Shown here one piece after another: positions 56,315-64,000 of a stretch of 64,000 nucleotides of DNA. The position numbers and the translations under genes are program-made. Every line of letters starts with the position of its first letter. The first letter of the stretch is position 1. The notes beneath the pieces were generated by a model. That model was not told where the DNA came from and did not search any database. It was given only the letters and a program-made list of their open reading frames with translations. Source of the stretch: Silvimonas iriomotensis (lineage in GTDB: Bacteria; Pseudomonadota; Gammaproteobacteria; Burkholderiales; Chitinibacteraceae); assembly GCF_014645535.1 (NCBI RefSeq), contig NZ_BMLX01000003.1:124001-188000 (forward strand). Reading direction: 5' to 3'.

Positions 56315-58567
56315 GTGAAAAAAAATCTCAATTTCCTGATCCCGGCGGTGCTGGCAGCCAGCCTTGCCGCATGTGGCGGCGGTAGCGGTAGCAGCAGCAC
56401 CAGTGCGCCCACAGACAGCGGCAGCCTGCCGGTTGATAGCAAAGTCCCGGCGCTGACGTTTACTGATCCGCAAAGCACCTGGGATCTGAACAACTATACG
56501 CAAACCGCCAGCTACGCCCTGCAAGTGGGCACCGGTGCCAACCTGCTTAACGCAGAAGCCTCTGGCGTGACCTATGACAAGGACACGGATTCGCTGTTTG
56601 TGATCGGTGATGGCGGCACGGCCGTGGTGCAGGTCTCCAAACTGGATGGCCATGTCATCGATTCCATGACGCTTAACGCCGGCGATTTCCAGGATACCGA
56701 AGGCATTACCTATGTTGGCAACGGCAAGTTTGTACTGGTGGAAGAACGCCTGCGCCAGGTAAACCTGTTTACCTACACTGCCGGTGGCACGCTGCATCGC
56801 ACCGACGTGCAAGCGGTCAAACTGGGTACGACGGTGTCCAATGTGGGGATCGAAGGTGTGACCTTTGATACCAAAACCGGCGGCTATGTCGCCGTGCGCC
56901 AGTCGCAGCCGACCAGCATTTTCCAGGCCGCAATCAACTTTGCCACGGGTTCTGCTACCGCGCCGGATGGCTCGGCCATCCTGCCGACCACCGACAATCC
57001 GCCGGTGCTGTTTGATGCTGCCAAAACCGGGCTCTCGGCTTTCAACGATGTGTTCTCGGTTTCGAACATCGTGCCGGCCAGCGCACCGGATTACGATAAC
57101 GTCGTCATCATTGGTGCACCGGATGGCCGCATCGTGAAGATGGATCGCGCTGGCAACATGCTCAGCAGCCTGTACATGAGCGCCACGGCCCAGAACGAAG
57201 GCGTAACCATGGCGCCGGACGGCACCATCTACGCGGTGGGCGAACAGGCCGCCGGCCCCAGCCTGCCTGGCCTGACCATTTTCAAGCCGACCACCAGCAA
57301 GGCGGCCGTGGGCATTGGCAGTAATCTGTACCTGACGTTTGATCAGGCGGTGAAAGCCGGCACCGGTAACCTGGTGCTGAGCAATGGCGCGGGCGATACC
57401 CGCACGATCGCCGTGACCGACCCCACGCAAGTCACCTTCAGCGGCAGCGTGATGAAGGTGCATCCCAAGTTCTATATGGTGGCCGGTACCACGTACAACA
57501 TCACCTACCAGTCCGGTGTGATCAAGACGACCGCCGGAGCCAACACTGCGGCGGTGACTGACGCGGGTACATTCGCGTTCACCACCGTCGGTACGGTGGA
57601 CCAGACCGCCCCGACCCTGACCAGCACTGCACCGGTCAATGGCGCAACCGGCATCATCGGCAGCCATTTCTCCATGCAGTTCAGCGAGATCGTCCAGGCA
57701 GGCAGCGGCAATATCGTGATCAGCAACGGTTCGGATACCCGTACTGTGTCGATCAACGATGCAACGCAGGTCAAATTCAACGGTGGCCGCGTGACCATCA
57801 CCCTGACCTCGCCGTTGCAGGATAGCTCCCGCTATACCGTGCAACTGGCCAGCGGCGTGATCACCGATCTGTATGGCAACGCCTATGCCGGCACCTCGCA
57901 GAGCTTTACCACCGCCGCTGCCGGCGCACCGGCCCCGACCGTATTGATTACCGAAGTGAACTCCAACGCCACCGGCGGCCAGGATTTCTTCGAGATCTAC
58001 AACTACGGCAGCTCGGCCATTGACCTGACCGGCTGGAAATGGGGCGACAACCACGCCGACGTCAACGACGCCAACAACACCGCGGCCTTTACCGCAGGCA
58101 CGACTCTGGCGGCAGGCCAGCGTCTGGTCGTGGTCTCTGGCGTACCGGGCACGGGCGAAACCGCCTTCCGTAACACCTGGGGTCTGGGCTCGTCGGTGCC
58201 GGTGGTGGCCATGTGGAACGTCAACCAGGACCCGGCCAATCTGATCGGTCTGGGCAAGGGCGACGCGGTGATCGTGTACGACGCCAACGGCAATGTGGTT
58301 GCTGCCGTGAACTACGGTGCGCCGATCAGTGCCACGCAAGGCGACGGCACGCTGAAGGCGATCCCGACCGTGGCCGGTGCCAACGCAACACTGGTGGCCG
58401 CCAGCAACCATGCGGGTGCGGTCTTTACCGGCGGCACCGCCAAGGTGTCTGCCGTGTGGGATACCGTCTCGATCAGTTCGCCTAACTATGTGGCTGCGGT
58501 GAATGGTTCGCTGAATGCCTTCCAGGAGCCGGGCGATTCAGGCTCGATCGGTTCGCCAGGCCTGTAA
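56315..58567 (+). CDS. Lipoprotein with SdiA-regulated, Ig-like and lamin-tail domains
   Basis: Surface or periplasmic lipoprotein of about 750 residues. I chose the GTG at 56315, which gives a lipoprotein signal (VKKNLNFLIPAVLAASLAAC); the upstream ATG at 56141 would leave the signal internal. Next comes a beta-propeller region of the SdiA-regulated / esterase-like phytase type (AEASGVTYDKDTDSLFVIGD, DFQDTEGITYVG). Two Big_5/SbsA-like Ig domains follow (LYLTFDQAVKAGTGNLVLSN; FSMQFSEIVQAGSGNIVISN). A C-terminal lamin-tail domain ends the protein (VLITEVNSNATGGQDFFEIY). It may bind DNA or polysaccharide outside the cell. Enzymatic activity is not established. Confidence 0.85.
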   Translation: MKKNLNFLIPAVLAASLAACGGGSGSSSTSAPTDSGSLPVDSKVPALTFTDPQSTWDLNNYTQTASYALQVGTGANLLNAEASGVTYDKDTDSLFVIGDGGTAVVQVSKLDGHVIDSMTLNAGDFQDTEGITYVGNGKFVLVEERLRQVNLFTYTAGGTLHRTDVQAVKLGTTVSNVGIEGVTFDTKTGGYVAVRQSQPTSIFQAAINFATGSATAPDGSAILPTTDNPPVLFDAAKTGLSAFNDVFSVSNIVPASAPDYDNVVIIGAPDGRIVKMDRAGNMLSSLYMSATAQNEGVTMAPDGTIYAVGEQAAGPSLPGLTIFKPTTSKAAVGIGSNLYLTFDQAVKAGTGNLVLSNGAGDTRTIAVTDPTQVTFSGSVMKVHPKFYMVAGTTYNITYQSGVIKTTAGANTAAVTDAGTFAFTTVGTVDQTAPTLTSTAPVNGATGIIGSHFSMQFSEIVQAGSGNIVISNGSDTRTVSINDATQVKFNGGRVTITLTSPLQDSSRYTVQLASGVITDLYGNAYAGTSQSFTTAAAGAPAPTVLITEVNSNATGGQDFFEIYNYGSSAIDLTGWKWGDNHADVNDANNTAAFTAGTTLAAGQRLVVVSGVPGTGETAFRNTWGLGSSVPVVAMWNVNQDPANLIGLGKGDAVIVYDANGNVVAAVNYGAPISATQGDGTLKAIPTVAGANATLVAASNHAGAVFTGGTAKVSAVWDTVSISSPNYVAAVNGSLNAFQEPGDSGSIGSPGL

Positions 58568-58597
58568 CCAGCGCTGTTGCAGTACAGCGTGTTCCAG

Positions 58598-58630
58598 AAA
58601 AACCGCCCGATGCGCTCGGGCGGTTTTTTT
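58598..58630 (+). terminator. Terminator after the lamin-tail lipoprotein gene
   Basis: AAAAACCGCCCGA (58598-58610), loop TGCGC, TCGGGCGGTTTTTTT (58616-58630). Confidence 0.9.
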
Positions 58631-58817
58631 ATTCTGGCGGCCCGCCGCAACCGGCCACGTGCAGGGACGAAGGCACCTGGAATAACCGCCATTCCCCTTC
58701 TAGTCTGTAGTCAGCACATTCCTGCAATGCCCAGGCCCGGCGCATCACCATGCTGCATGGATAGCGTGTGTTGTTCTGGTCAGCCCGCAACGTATTGATC
58801 TTTCTGGATCAACCATC

Positions 58818-59951
58818 ATGCTTATTACTGCCCAGGTGCAAAGCGTACTGTCGCGCCGCTTGCTTGATGTATTTATCCAGGCCGGTTTGATTGCGGCACT
58901 GGCGGCGTTTTGTTATCAGATTTTTGGCCCGTTCATGACGCTGATGTTATGGGCGGTCATTCTGGCGGTAACGCTGTTTCCATTGCATCAGATGGTGGTC
59001 AGAAAAACCGGTTGCAGTCAGGGCAGGGCGGCCACGCTGATTATCATCCTGGGTATTGTGCTGATCTTTGTGCCCATGGTGCTTTTATCCAGTTCGCTTG
59101 CAGATGCAATTACCAATTCGATTGACCTGATCAAAAACAATACGCTGACAATTCCGCTGCCGCCCGATTCGGTGGAATCGTGGCCCATTATTGGCAAGAA
59201 AGTGCATGGATTATGGTATGCGGCAGCGACGGACCTGCCCGGGCTGATCCAGTCTTACCAGCCCAAAATGGGCGATCTGGCCCGAAAGGCGCTGGGGTTT
59301 GTGGCCGGTATTGGCGGCGGGCTGCTGAAGTTTTTTGCTTCATTCATTATTGCCGGCGTGATCATGGCTTTCGGGCATGAAGGCCATCAAAGCGCACGGG
59401 CTATTGGCCGGCGTTTTGGCGGGGCAGAAAAAGGCGAAGCATTTGTGGTGTTATCTACGGCAACCATTCGTGCCGTAGCGCAAGGCGTGATCGGGATTGC
59501 CTTTATTCAGGCCACCTTGCTGGGCGTGATTTTACTGGTGGCGCAGATTCCATTTGCGGGCGTACTGGCGATCATTGCGCTGATCCTGGGCATTGCCCAA
59601 TTACCCGCCTTGCTGGTGAGTTTGCCGGCCATTGCATATATCTGGATGAGTGGCGCTTATTCGACCCTGCTCGCCATTTTTTATTCTGTTTTGTTATTGC
59701 TGGCTGGCGCGGTCGACAATGTGCTCAAACCGTTGATGCTGGGCCGCGGGGTAGATGCCCCCATGCCCGTGGTGCTGATGGGTGCGCTGGGCGGCATGGT
59801 GTCCGGCGGGATTCTGGGCATGTTTGTGGGCGCGGTCATGCTGGCTTTGGGCTACCAGATCTTTATGGACTGGGTGGCCATGCAGACAGAGACCGAGGTA
59901 GACGCCGTGCTGGCGGTGACAACAGAGACTGACCCCGTCGGGCAAGACTAA
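58818..59951 (+). CDS. AI-2E family transporter (PerM-like)
   Basis: Membrane protein of 377 residues with about eight hydrophobic segments. The segments LIAALAAFCYQIFGPFMTLM, AATLIIILGIVLIFVPMVLL and AQGVIGIAFIQATLLGVILL fit the AI-2E/PerM family. Members transport small molecules or ions; the substrate here is unknown. It is followed without a gap by the outer membrane factor gene (TAAGTG), so it may belong to the efflux operon. Confidence 0.88.
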   Translation: MLITAQVQSVLSRRLLDVFIQAGLIAALAAFCYQIFGPFMTLMLWAVILAVTLFPLHQMVVRKTGCSQGRAATLIIILGIVLIFVPMVLLSSSLADAITNSIDLIKNNTLTIPLPPDSVESWPIIGKKVHGLWYAAATDLPGLIQSYQPKMGDLARKALGFVAGIGGGLLKFFASFIIAGVIMAFGHEGHQSARAIGRRFGGAEKGEAFVVLSTATIRAVAQGVIGIAFIQATLLGVILLVAQIPFAGVLAIIALILGIAQLPALLVSLPAIAYIWMSGAYSTLLAIFYSVLLLLAGAVDNVLKPLMLGRGVDAPMPVVLMGALGGMVSGGILGMFVGAVMLALGYQIFMDWVAMQTETEVDAVLAVTTETDPVGQD

Positions 59952-61484
59952 GTGACCGGCATCGTGGCCAGGTTCGCCCGGCGTGGTGGCCTTTTGCTGG
60001 TGGTCATCGGGCTGTCGGCCTGCACCGTGGTCGGGCCCGATTATGTGCGGCCGGCCGCAGAAATTGCCCCTGACTGGCACAGCGGCAGCCTTGCGCTGGC
60101 CCCGCAGCAGCAAGCGGACATGGCGCAATGGTGGCAACACTTCAACGATCCGGTACTCAACGGGCTGATTGAAGAGGCCCTGCGCAAAAACCACTCAGGC
60201 AAGGTCGCCGCCCTGCGGGTGATGGAAGCGCGCGCACAACTGGCCATTGCCGGCAGCAATCTTTATCCGCAAGTGCAGCAAGCCACTGGCAGTGCGCTCT
60301 ATACCGCGACGCGTCCGTCTGGTGGCGCCACGTCGTCGCAAATCAGTTACAGCGTCGGCCTCAATGCGGGGTGGGAGCTGGATTTCTGGGGGCGCTTTCA
60401 GCGGGGGATTGAAGCGGCGGACGCCAGTTACCTCGCCTCGCTCGATAGCTATGACGACGTGCGCATTCTGCTGGTAACGCAAACCGCCACGGTCTACGCG
60501 GCGATACGCACGCTGGAGTCGCGGCTGCAGATTGTGCATGCCAATGCGGACATCCAGAAACGCAGCCTGGAAATCACCACGCACTTGTTCCAAAGCGGGA
60601 ACGAGTCTGAACTTGATCTGCAACAGGCCAAGACCCAATACCTGAGTACGGTCGCCAGTATCCCCGCGCTGGAAGCGTCTTTGCGCACCACGCAAAACGC
60701 GCTGGCCGGCTTGCTGGCGCGGCCCCCTGGCCCCTTGCCGGAAATGGCATCCGGCACTGGCGCGATTCCGCAAGCCGGGCTCTTGATGGTGGCCGATCTG
60801 CCGGCTGACCTGTTGCGCCGCCGGCCGGATGTCCGCGTGGCTGAAATGCAGTTGATTGCCCAATCGTCGCTGATCGGGGTCGCGCAGGCAGATTTGTATC
60901 CCTCGCTGACGCTGCTGGGCTCGCTCGGGGTCTCGGCCACCTCTGTTGCCGGGTCACCCACGGTGGCCACATTGGGTCTCGGCCCCAGTCTGACCTGGAA
61001 TATTTTTGATTATGGCCGCATCACCAATAACGTCCGCGTGCAGGATGCGCGCTTTCAGGCGCTGGCGGAGTTATATCAGGACAGCGTCTTGCAGGCCGCG
61101 CGGGAGGTGGACGATGCCGCGGTCTCTTACGCCAAAAGTCTGGAGCAGATTGCGTTGCTGAATGAAGGCGAGATTGCCGCCCGACGCGCGCTGGCGATCG
61201 CCAATATCCAGTATCGCGAAGGCATGGCGGATTTTGAACGCGTGCTTGATGCGCAGCGGGCGCTGTTCAGCCAGCAAGAGCGGGTGGTCACCAATCAGGG
61301 CGATGTCGTGGCCAACCTGATTGCGGTTTACAAAGCCATGGGCGGCGCCTGGCAAGTGGCGCGCCCGCAACCGTTGCTGGACGACGCCACCCTGAAAACC
61401 ATGAAGGAGCGGACCAGTTGGGGCGACTTGCTGGACGCGCCATTGCCTGCTTCTGACCAGGATTTCATGACGGGAAAACCATGA
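59952..61484 (+). CDS. Outer membrane efflux lipoprotein (NodT/OprM type)
   Basis: TolC-like outer membrane factor of 510 residues. It begins with GTG directly after the AI-2E family gene stop. The lipobox is LLLVVIGLSAC. OEP domains show WELDFWGRFQRGIEAADASY and DLPADLLRRRPDVRVAEMQL, the usual NodT motifs. It forms the outer channel for the adaptor and pump encoded next. Its stop overlaps the HlyD gene by four bases. Confidence 0.94.
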   Translation: MTGIVARFARRGGLLLVVIGLSACTVVGPDYVRPAAEIAPDWHSGSLALAPQQQADMAQWWQHFNDPVLNGLIEEALRKNHSGKVAALRVMEARAQLAIAGSNLYPQVQQATGSALYTATRPSGGATSSQISYSVGLNAGWELDFWGRFQRGIEAADASYLASLDSYDDVRILLVTQTATVYAAIRTLESRLQIVHANADIQKRSLEITTHLFQSGNESELDLQQAKTQYLSTVASIPALEASLRTTQNALAGLLARPPGPLPEMASGTGAIPQAGLLMVADLPADLLRRRPDVRVAEMQLIAQSSLIGVAQADLYPSLTLLGSLGVSATSVAGSPTVATLGLGPSLTWNIFDYGRITNNVRVQDARFQALAELYQDSVLQAAREVDDAAVSYAKSLEQIALLNEGEIAARRALAIANIQYREGMADFERVLDAQRALFSQQERVVTNQGDVVANLIAVYKAMGGAWQVARPQPLLDDATLKTMKERTSWGDLLDAPLPASDQDFMTGKP

Positions 61485-62596
61485 GCGAATCTGCCCCTTC
61501 ACCCGCTACGGCGGCGCCCCCGCCCGGCCGCGCGGCCCGCGTCATGCAGTGGCTGTTGCTGCTGCTGATTGCGCTCAGCCTGGTCTGGTATTTTGCGGCC
61601 GACCGCATCACCCCTTATACGTCGCAGGCGCGGGTGCAGGCGTTTGTGGTGCCGGTTGCGCCGGAAGTAGCGGGCATCGTCAAAAAGGTGCTGGTGAAAA
61701 ACAACGACGACGTCCAGAAAAACCAGCCGCTGTTTGAACTGGATCAGAGCGAGTACCGCATTGCGCTTGATAAAGCCAATGCGGATCTGGAGTCAGCGCG
61801 CAAAGGCGTGTCTGCCGGCGCCGCCGGGGTGGCCTCGGCCAAAGCCTCGCTGCGCGCGGCGCAGGCCAACCAGTTGCAGGCAGAGCAAGACGCGCATCGC
61901 CAGGAGTCCTTGTACGCCGAAGACCCGGGGGCGATCTCGGTGCGGCGGCTGGAAACCGCGCAGGCCGCGCGTGAGCAAGCCCGGGCCAAGACCGTGGCTG
62001 CAGCGGCAGAGGTGGTCCGCGCGCAAGAAAACATGGGTGGCGATGAAAACGTGAATGCCAAAATCGCCAGTGCCCGTTCTGCCGTCACCAGGGCAGAACT
62101 GGATCTGCAACAAACCACGGTCTACGCGCCCTCGCGCGGTCTGGTGACTGATCTGCAGACGGATACCGGCCAGTCTGCCAAGGCCGGTGCGCCCACCATG
62201 ACGCTCATTGCCATTCATGACTTGTGGATCAGCGCCGAGATGACGGAAAACAATCTGGGGCACGTCAAAGTGGGCGATGAGGTAGGCATCGTGCTTGATG
62301 TCATGCCCGGCGAAGTGCTCAAGGGCCGGGTGCGCAGCATTGGCAATGGCGTGAGCGCCGGCAAAGCCACGCCGGCCGGGAGCCTGCCCACCATCGACAA
62401 CAACCGGGACTGGTTGCGCCAGGCGCAGCGCTTTCCGGTCGCGATCGAGTTTTTGCCGGAGGAACTAGGCCGGATTCATGGCTTGCGCGTGGGCGGTCAG
62501 GCCGAGGTCATGGTCTTTACCGGGCAGGGCGGCTTGTTGAATGCGCTGGGCGCGCTGTATCTGCACCTGATGAGCAAGCTCTCTTATGTTTACTAG
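61481..62596 (+). CDS. HlyD/EmrA-type membrane fusion protein
   Basis: Periplasmic adaptor of 371 residues with a single N-terminal membrane segment (QWLLLLLIALSLVWYFA). The lipoyl half-motif is PEVAGIVKKVLVKNNDDVQK, then a coiled coil (about 80-190), YAPSRGLVTDLQTDTGQSAK and the beta-barrel part (GDEVGIVLDVMPGEVLKG). It links the inner-membrane pump to the outer membrane factor. It overlaps its neighbours on both sides. Confidence 0.93.
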   Translation: MSESAPSPATAAPPPGRAARVMQWLLLLLIALSLVWYFAADRITPYTSQARVQAFVVPVAPEVAGIVKKVLVKNNDDVQKNQPLFELDQSEYRIALDKANADLESARKGVSAGAAGVASAKASLRAAQANQLQAEQDAHRQESLYAEDPGAISVRRLETAQAAREQARAKTVAAAAEVVRAQENMGGDENVNAKIASARSAVTRAELDLQQTTVYAPSRGLVTDLQTDTGQSAKAGAPTMTLIAIHDLWISAEMTENNLGHVKVGDEVGIVLDVMPGEVLKGRVRSIGNGVSAGKATPAGSLPTIDNNRDWLRQAQRFPVAIEFLPEELGRIHGLRVGGQAEVMVFTGQGGLLNALGALYLHLMSKLSYVY

Positions 62597-63650
62597 CCTG
62601 CGGCTGCCGCAACCGGTGATTGATCAGCCCAGTCGCCTGGTCTTGCGCCTGGGGCTGGGCGGCGGGCTGGCGCTGGCGGCGGCGTATGGTCTGGCTTTTG
62701 CGGTGCCGCATGTGTCGTTGCTGATGGCCTTGTTGTTGCTGAGTAAACCGGGACCGGCGCTTGCGCTGGGCAAGGGCGTCGTGCTGGCGGGCGTGCTCAT
62801 GCTGCTGATCGGCTCTGGCGTGTTGCTGGTGCCCTTGCTGGAAAACTACGCGGTCGCTGCGCTGTTGTTGATCGGGCTGGGGTTGTTTGCCATTTTTTTC
62901 ATCGGCACACGTCAATCGCACCCGCTGCTGAGCCTGTTGCTGGTCAGTTTTACCTTGATCCCGGTCGCTGGCGTGCAAGGTCAGGCGCTGGCCTTGCAAG
63001 TGGTGCATGCGCTGGCGGGCGGGGTGATCCTGGGCGCGGTGTCCGGCACGCTGATGCATCTGCTCTTGCCTGATCTGCGCCAGTTGCCCAAAGCGGCGCC
63101 GCACAAGCCAGGTGTCGAAGATGCGGTCTGGCTGGCCGTGCGCGGCGTGCTGATTGTGTTGCCGGTCTTGCTGCTGGCGCTGCAGAACCCGGCGTTGTAC
63201 ATGGCCGCCATCATGAAAACCGCCACGCTGGGCCAGCAGGCGGGTTCGCTCAATGCCAGGGACGCCGGCCGCGAGTTGCTGGGTTCAACGCTGCTTGGCG
63301 CCGGGCTGGCGCTGCTGGCCTGGCTGGGGCTAAGCCTGTGGCCCTCGTTATGGATGTACACCTTGTGGATCACCCTGGCGCTGTGCTGGCTGGGTCTGCG
63401 TTTGTATCGCATCTTGCCCACCCGGCACCCGCCGTCGTTCTGGCTGAACGCCATGATCACGCTGGTGATTTTTCTGGGGCCCGCGGTGCAGGACAGTGCC
63501 AGTGGCAAAGACGTATTGACCGCTGCGGTGATCCGGCTGGCCTTGTTTACCGGTGTCGCGCTGTATGCCTGGGCCGCCATTTATGTGCTGGAACGTGTCC
63601 GCCTCCGCTTTCATCCGGCGGGGCCGCGCAATGGAGTATCAACATGCTGA
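62586..63650 (+). CDS. DUF2955/FUSC-like inner membrane efflux component
   Basis: Polytopic membrane protein of 354 residues, with hydrophobic stretches such as GGGLALAAAYGLAFAVPHVS, VLLVPLLENYAVAALLLIGL and VLIVLPVLLLAL. Position after HlyD and the fold fit the DUF2955/FUSC group of aromatic-acid or drug exporters. It starts inside the HlyD gene and overlaps the channel gene by seven bases (ATGCTGA). Confidence 0.83.
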   Translation: MFTSLRLPQPVIDQPSRLVLRLGLGGGLALAAAYGLAFAVPHVSLLMALLLLSKPGPALALGKGVVLAGVLMLLIGSGVLLVPLLENYAVAALLLIGLGLFAIFFIGTRQSHPLLSLLLVSFTLIPVAGVQGQALALQVVHALAGGVILGAVSGTLMHLLLPDLRQLPKAAPHKPGVEDAVWLAVRGVLIVLPVLLLALQNPALYMAAIMKTATLGQQAGSLNARDAGRELLGSTLLGAGLALLAWLGLSLWPSLWMYTLWITLALCWLGLRLYRILPTRHPPSFWLNAMITLVIFLGPAVQDSASGKDVLTAAVIRLALFTGVALYAWAAIYVLERVRLRFHPAGPRNGVSTC

Positions 63651-64000
63651 TGAACTTGCTGGTCGGCCTGCCGATGATGTTGCTGTGTCTGGTGGCGCAA
63701 GTGGCCATGATGGGGGTGTGCGTGCGCTATTACTTCCGGCGTGTCGCCAGAAAGGGCCGGGCCGGGTTCATGCAGGGCGGGCTGGTTGCGCTGGGGGTGG
63801 CCATGGTCTTGCTGATGATGGGCAATTTCATCCAGATTCTGGCGTGGAGCTGTTTGTTTGTCGGGCTGGGTGAGTTTACTGACTGGTATGACGCGGTGTT
63901 TCATTCGGCGGTGAATTTCACCTCGCTGGGGTATGGCGATCATGTCATGAGCAACGCCTGGAAACTCCTGGGCCCGCTGGAAACCGGCAACGGCATTTTG
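63644..64000 (+). CDS. Ion channel protein with K+ selectivity filter (partial)
   Basis: Truncated by the window end after 119 codons. Two membrane segments frame a pore helix and the filter TSLGYGD (VNFTSLGYGDHV), the signature of two-TM potassium channels (Ion_trans_2). Pore preceded by FTDWYDAVFHSA. It is the last gene of the efflux operon and may serve membrane potential control; that is inference. Confidence 0.85.
   Translation, partial: MLMNLLVGLPMMLLCLVAQVAMMGVCVRYYFRRVARKGRAGFMQGGLVALGVAMVLLMMGNFIQILAWSCLFVGLGEFTDWYDAVFHSAVNFTSLGYGDHVMSNAWKLLGPLETGNGIL

Noticed and set aside
55988..58411. 807-codon minus-strand frame opposite the lamin-tail lipoprotein gene
   Set aside because: His/Arg/Gly-rich shadow; the plus strand has signal peptide and domains.

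Overview
The window is chromosomal DNA of a betaproteobacterium. The gene order def-fmt-htpX-rsmB-DUF4390-ntrY-ntrX-trkA-trkH on one strand, facing LysM gene-dprA-smg-topA on the other, is typical of the Neisseriales (Chromobacterium / Chitinibacteraceae-like soil or water genera). GC content is high in core genes and drops sharply around 23.7-24.3 kb. No complete rRNA or tRNA gene and no CRISPR array was seen.

Region 1 (1-23.4 kb) is core. It holds potassium uptake (trkH partial, trkA), the NtrYX two-component pair (the regulator has a degenerate ATPase domain), translation and RNA-modification genes (rsmB, fmt, def), the membrane protease htpX, a LysM protein, dprA, smg, topA, a GAF/PAS/GGDEF/EAL c-di-GMP enzyme, and an ECF sigma/anti-sigma pair divergent from a small TPR protein. 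Two matching ECF-type promoters face outward from the sigma/TPR intergenic region. groES-groEL follows, with a CIRCE operator and a good -35/-10 promoter. The groEL terminator and 3' end are duplicated just downstream.

Region 2 (23.4-31.1 kb) is a Tn7-like transposition module: an AT-rich gene-poor block, a structured leader, then tnsA - small overlapping ORF - tnsB - tnsC - tniQ1 - tniQ2 - 76-codon ORF - terminator, most of them joined by ATGA overlaps. tnsA appears to have lost its stop codon, and reads out of frame over the small ORF. The two small ORFs are candidate undescribed accessory factors.

Region 3 (31.1-43.8 kb) holds regulatory and metabolic genes: a tautomerase / LuxR / SDR / NTF2-like / MFS run on the minus strand, then a receiver-only protein, a 1819-residue pseudokinase-ATPase-histidine kinase and a FixJ-like regulator. 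A hypothetical gene bracketed by inverted copies of a dispersed repeat and a secreted alpha/beta hydrolase complete it.

Region 4 (44.2-52.7 kb) is accessory. It has an intact SIR2-domain protein of the antiphage Dsr1 type with an upstream AbiEi-like regulator and a candidate autoregulatory operator, then a lipoprotein and a VOC protein. A 1 kb gene-free stretch of stacked hairpins leads into a relic of a second, diverged Tn7-like element in which the start of tnsA is fused in frame to the middle of tnsB. Its leader keeps the same two-hairpin layout as the intact element, with different bases in the stems.

Region 5 (52.7-64 kb) returns to core-like DNA: a possibly truncated hypothetical, an RcsB/NarL-type regulator, a carotenoid oxygenase, a SdiA-regulated/lamin-tail lipoprotein, an AI-2E family membrane protein, a three-component efflux system (outer membrane factor, HlyD adaptor, DUF2955 pump) and a partial potassium-channel-like gene.
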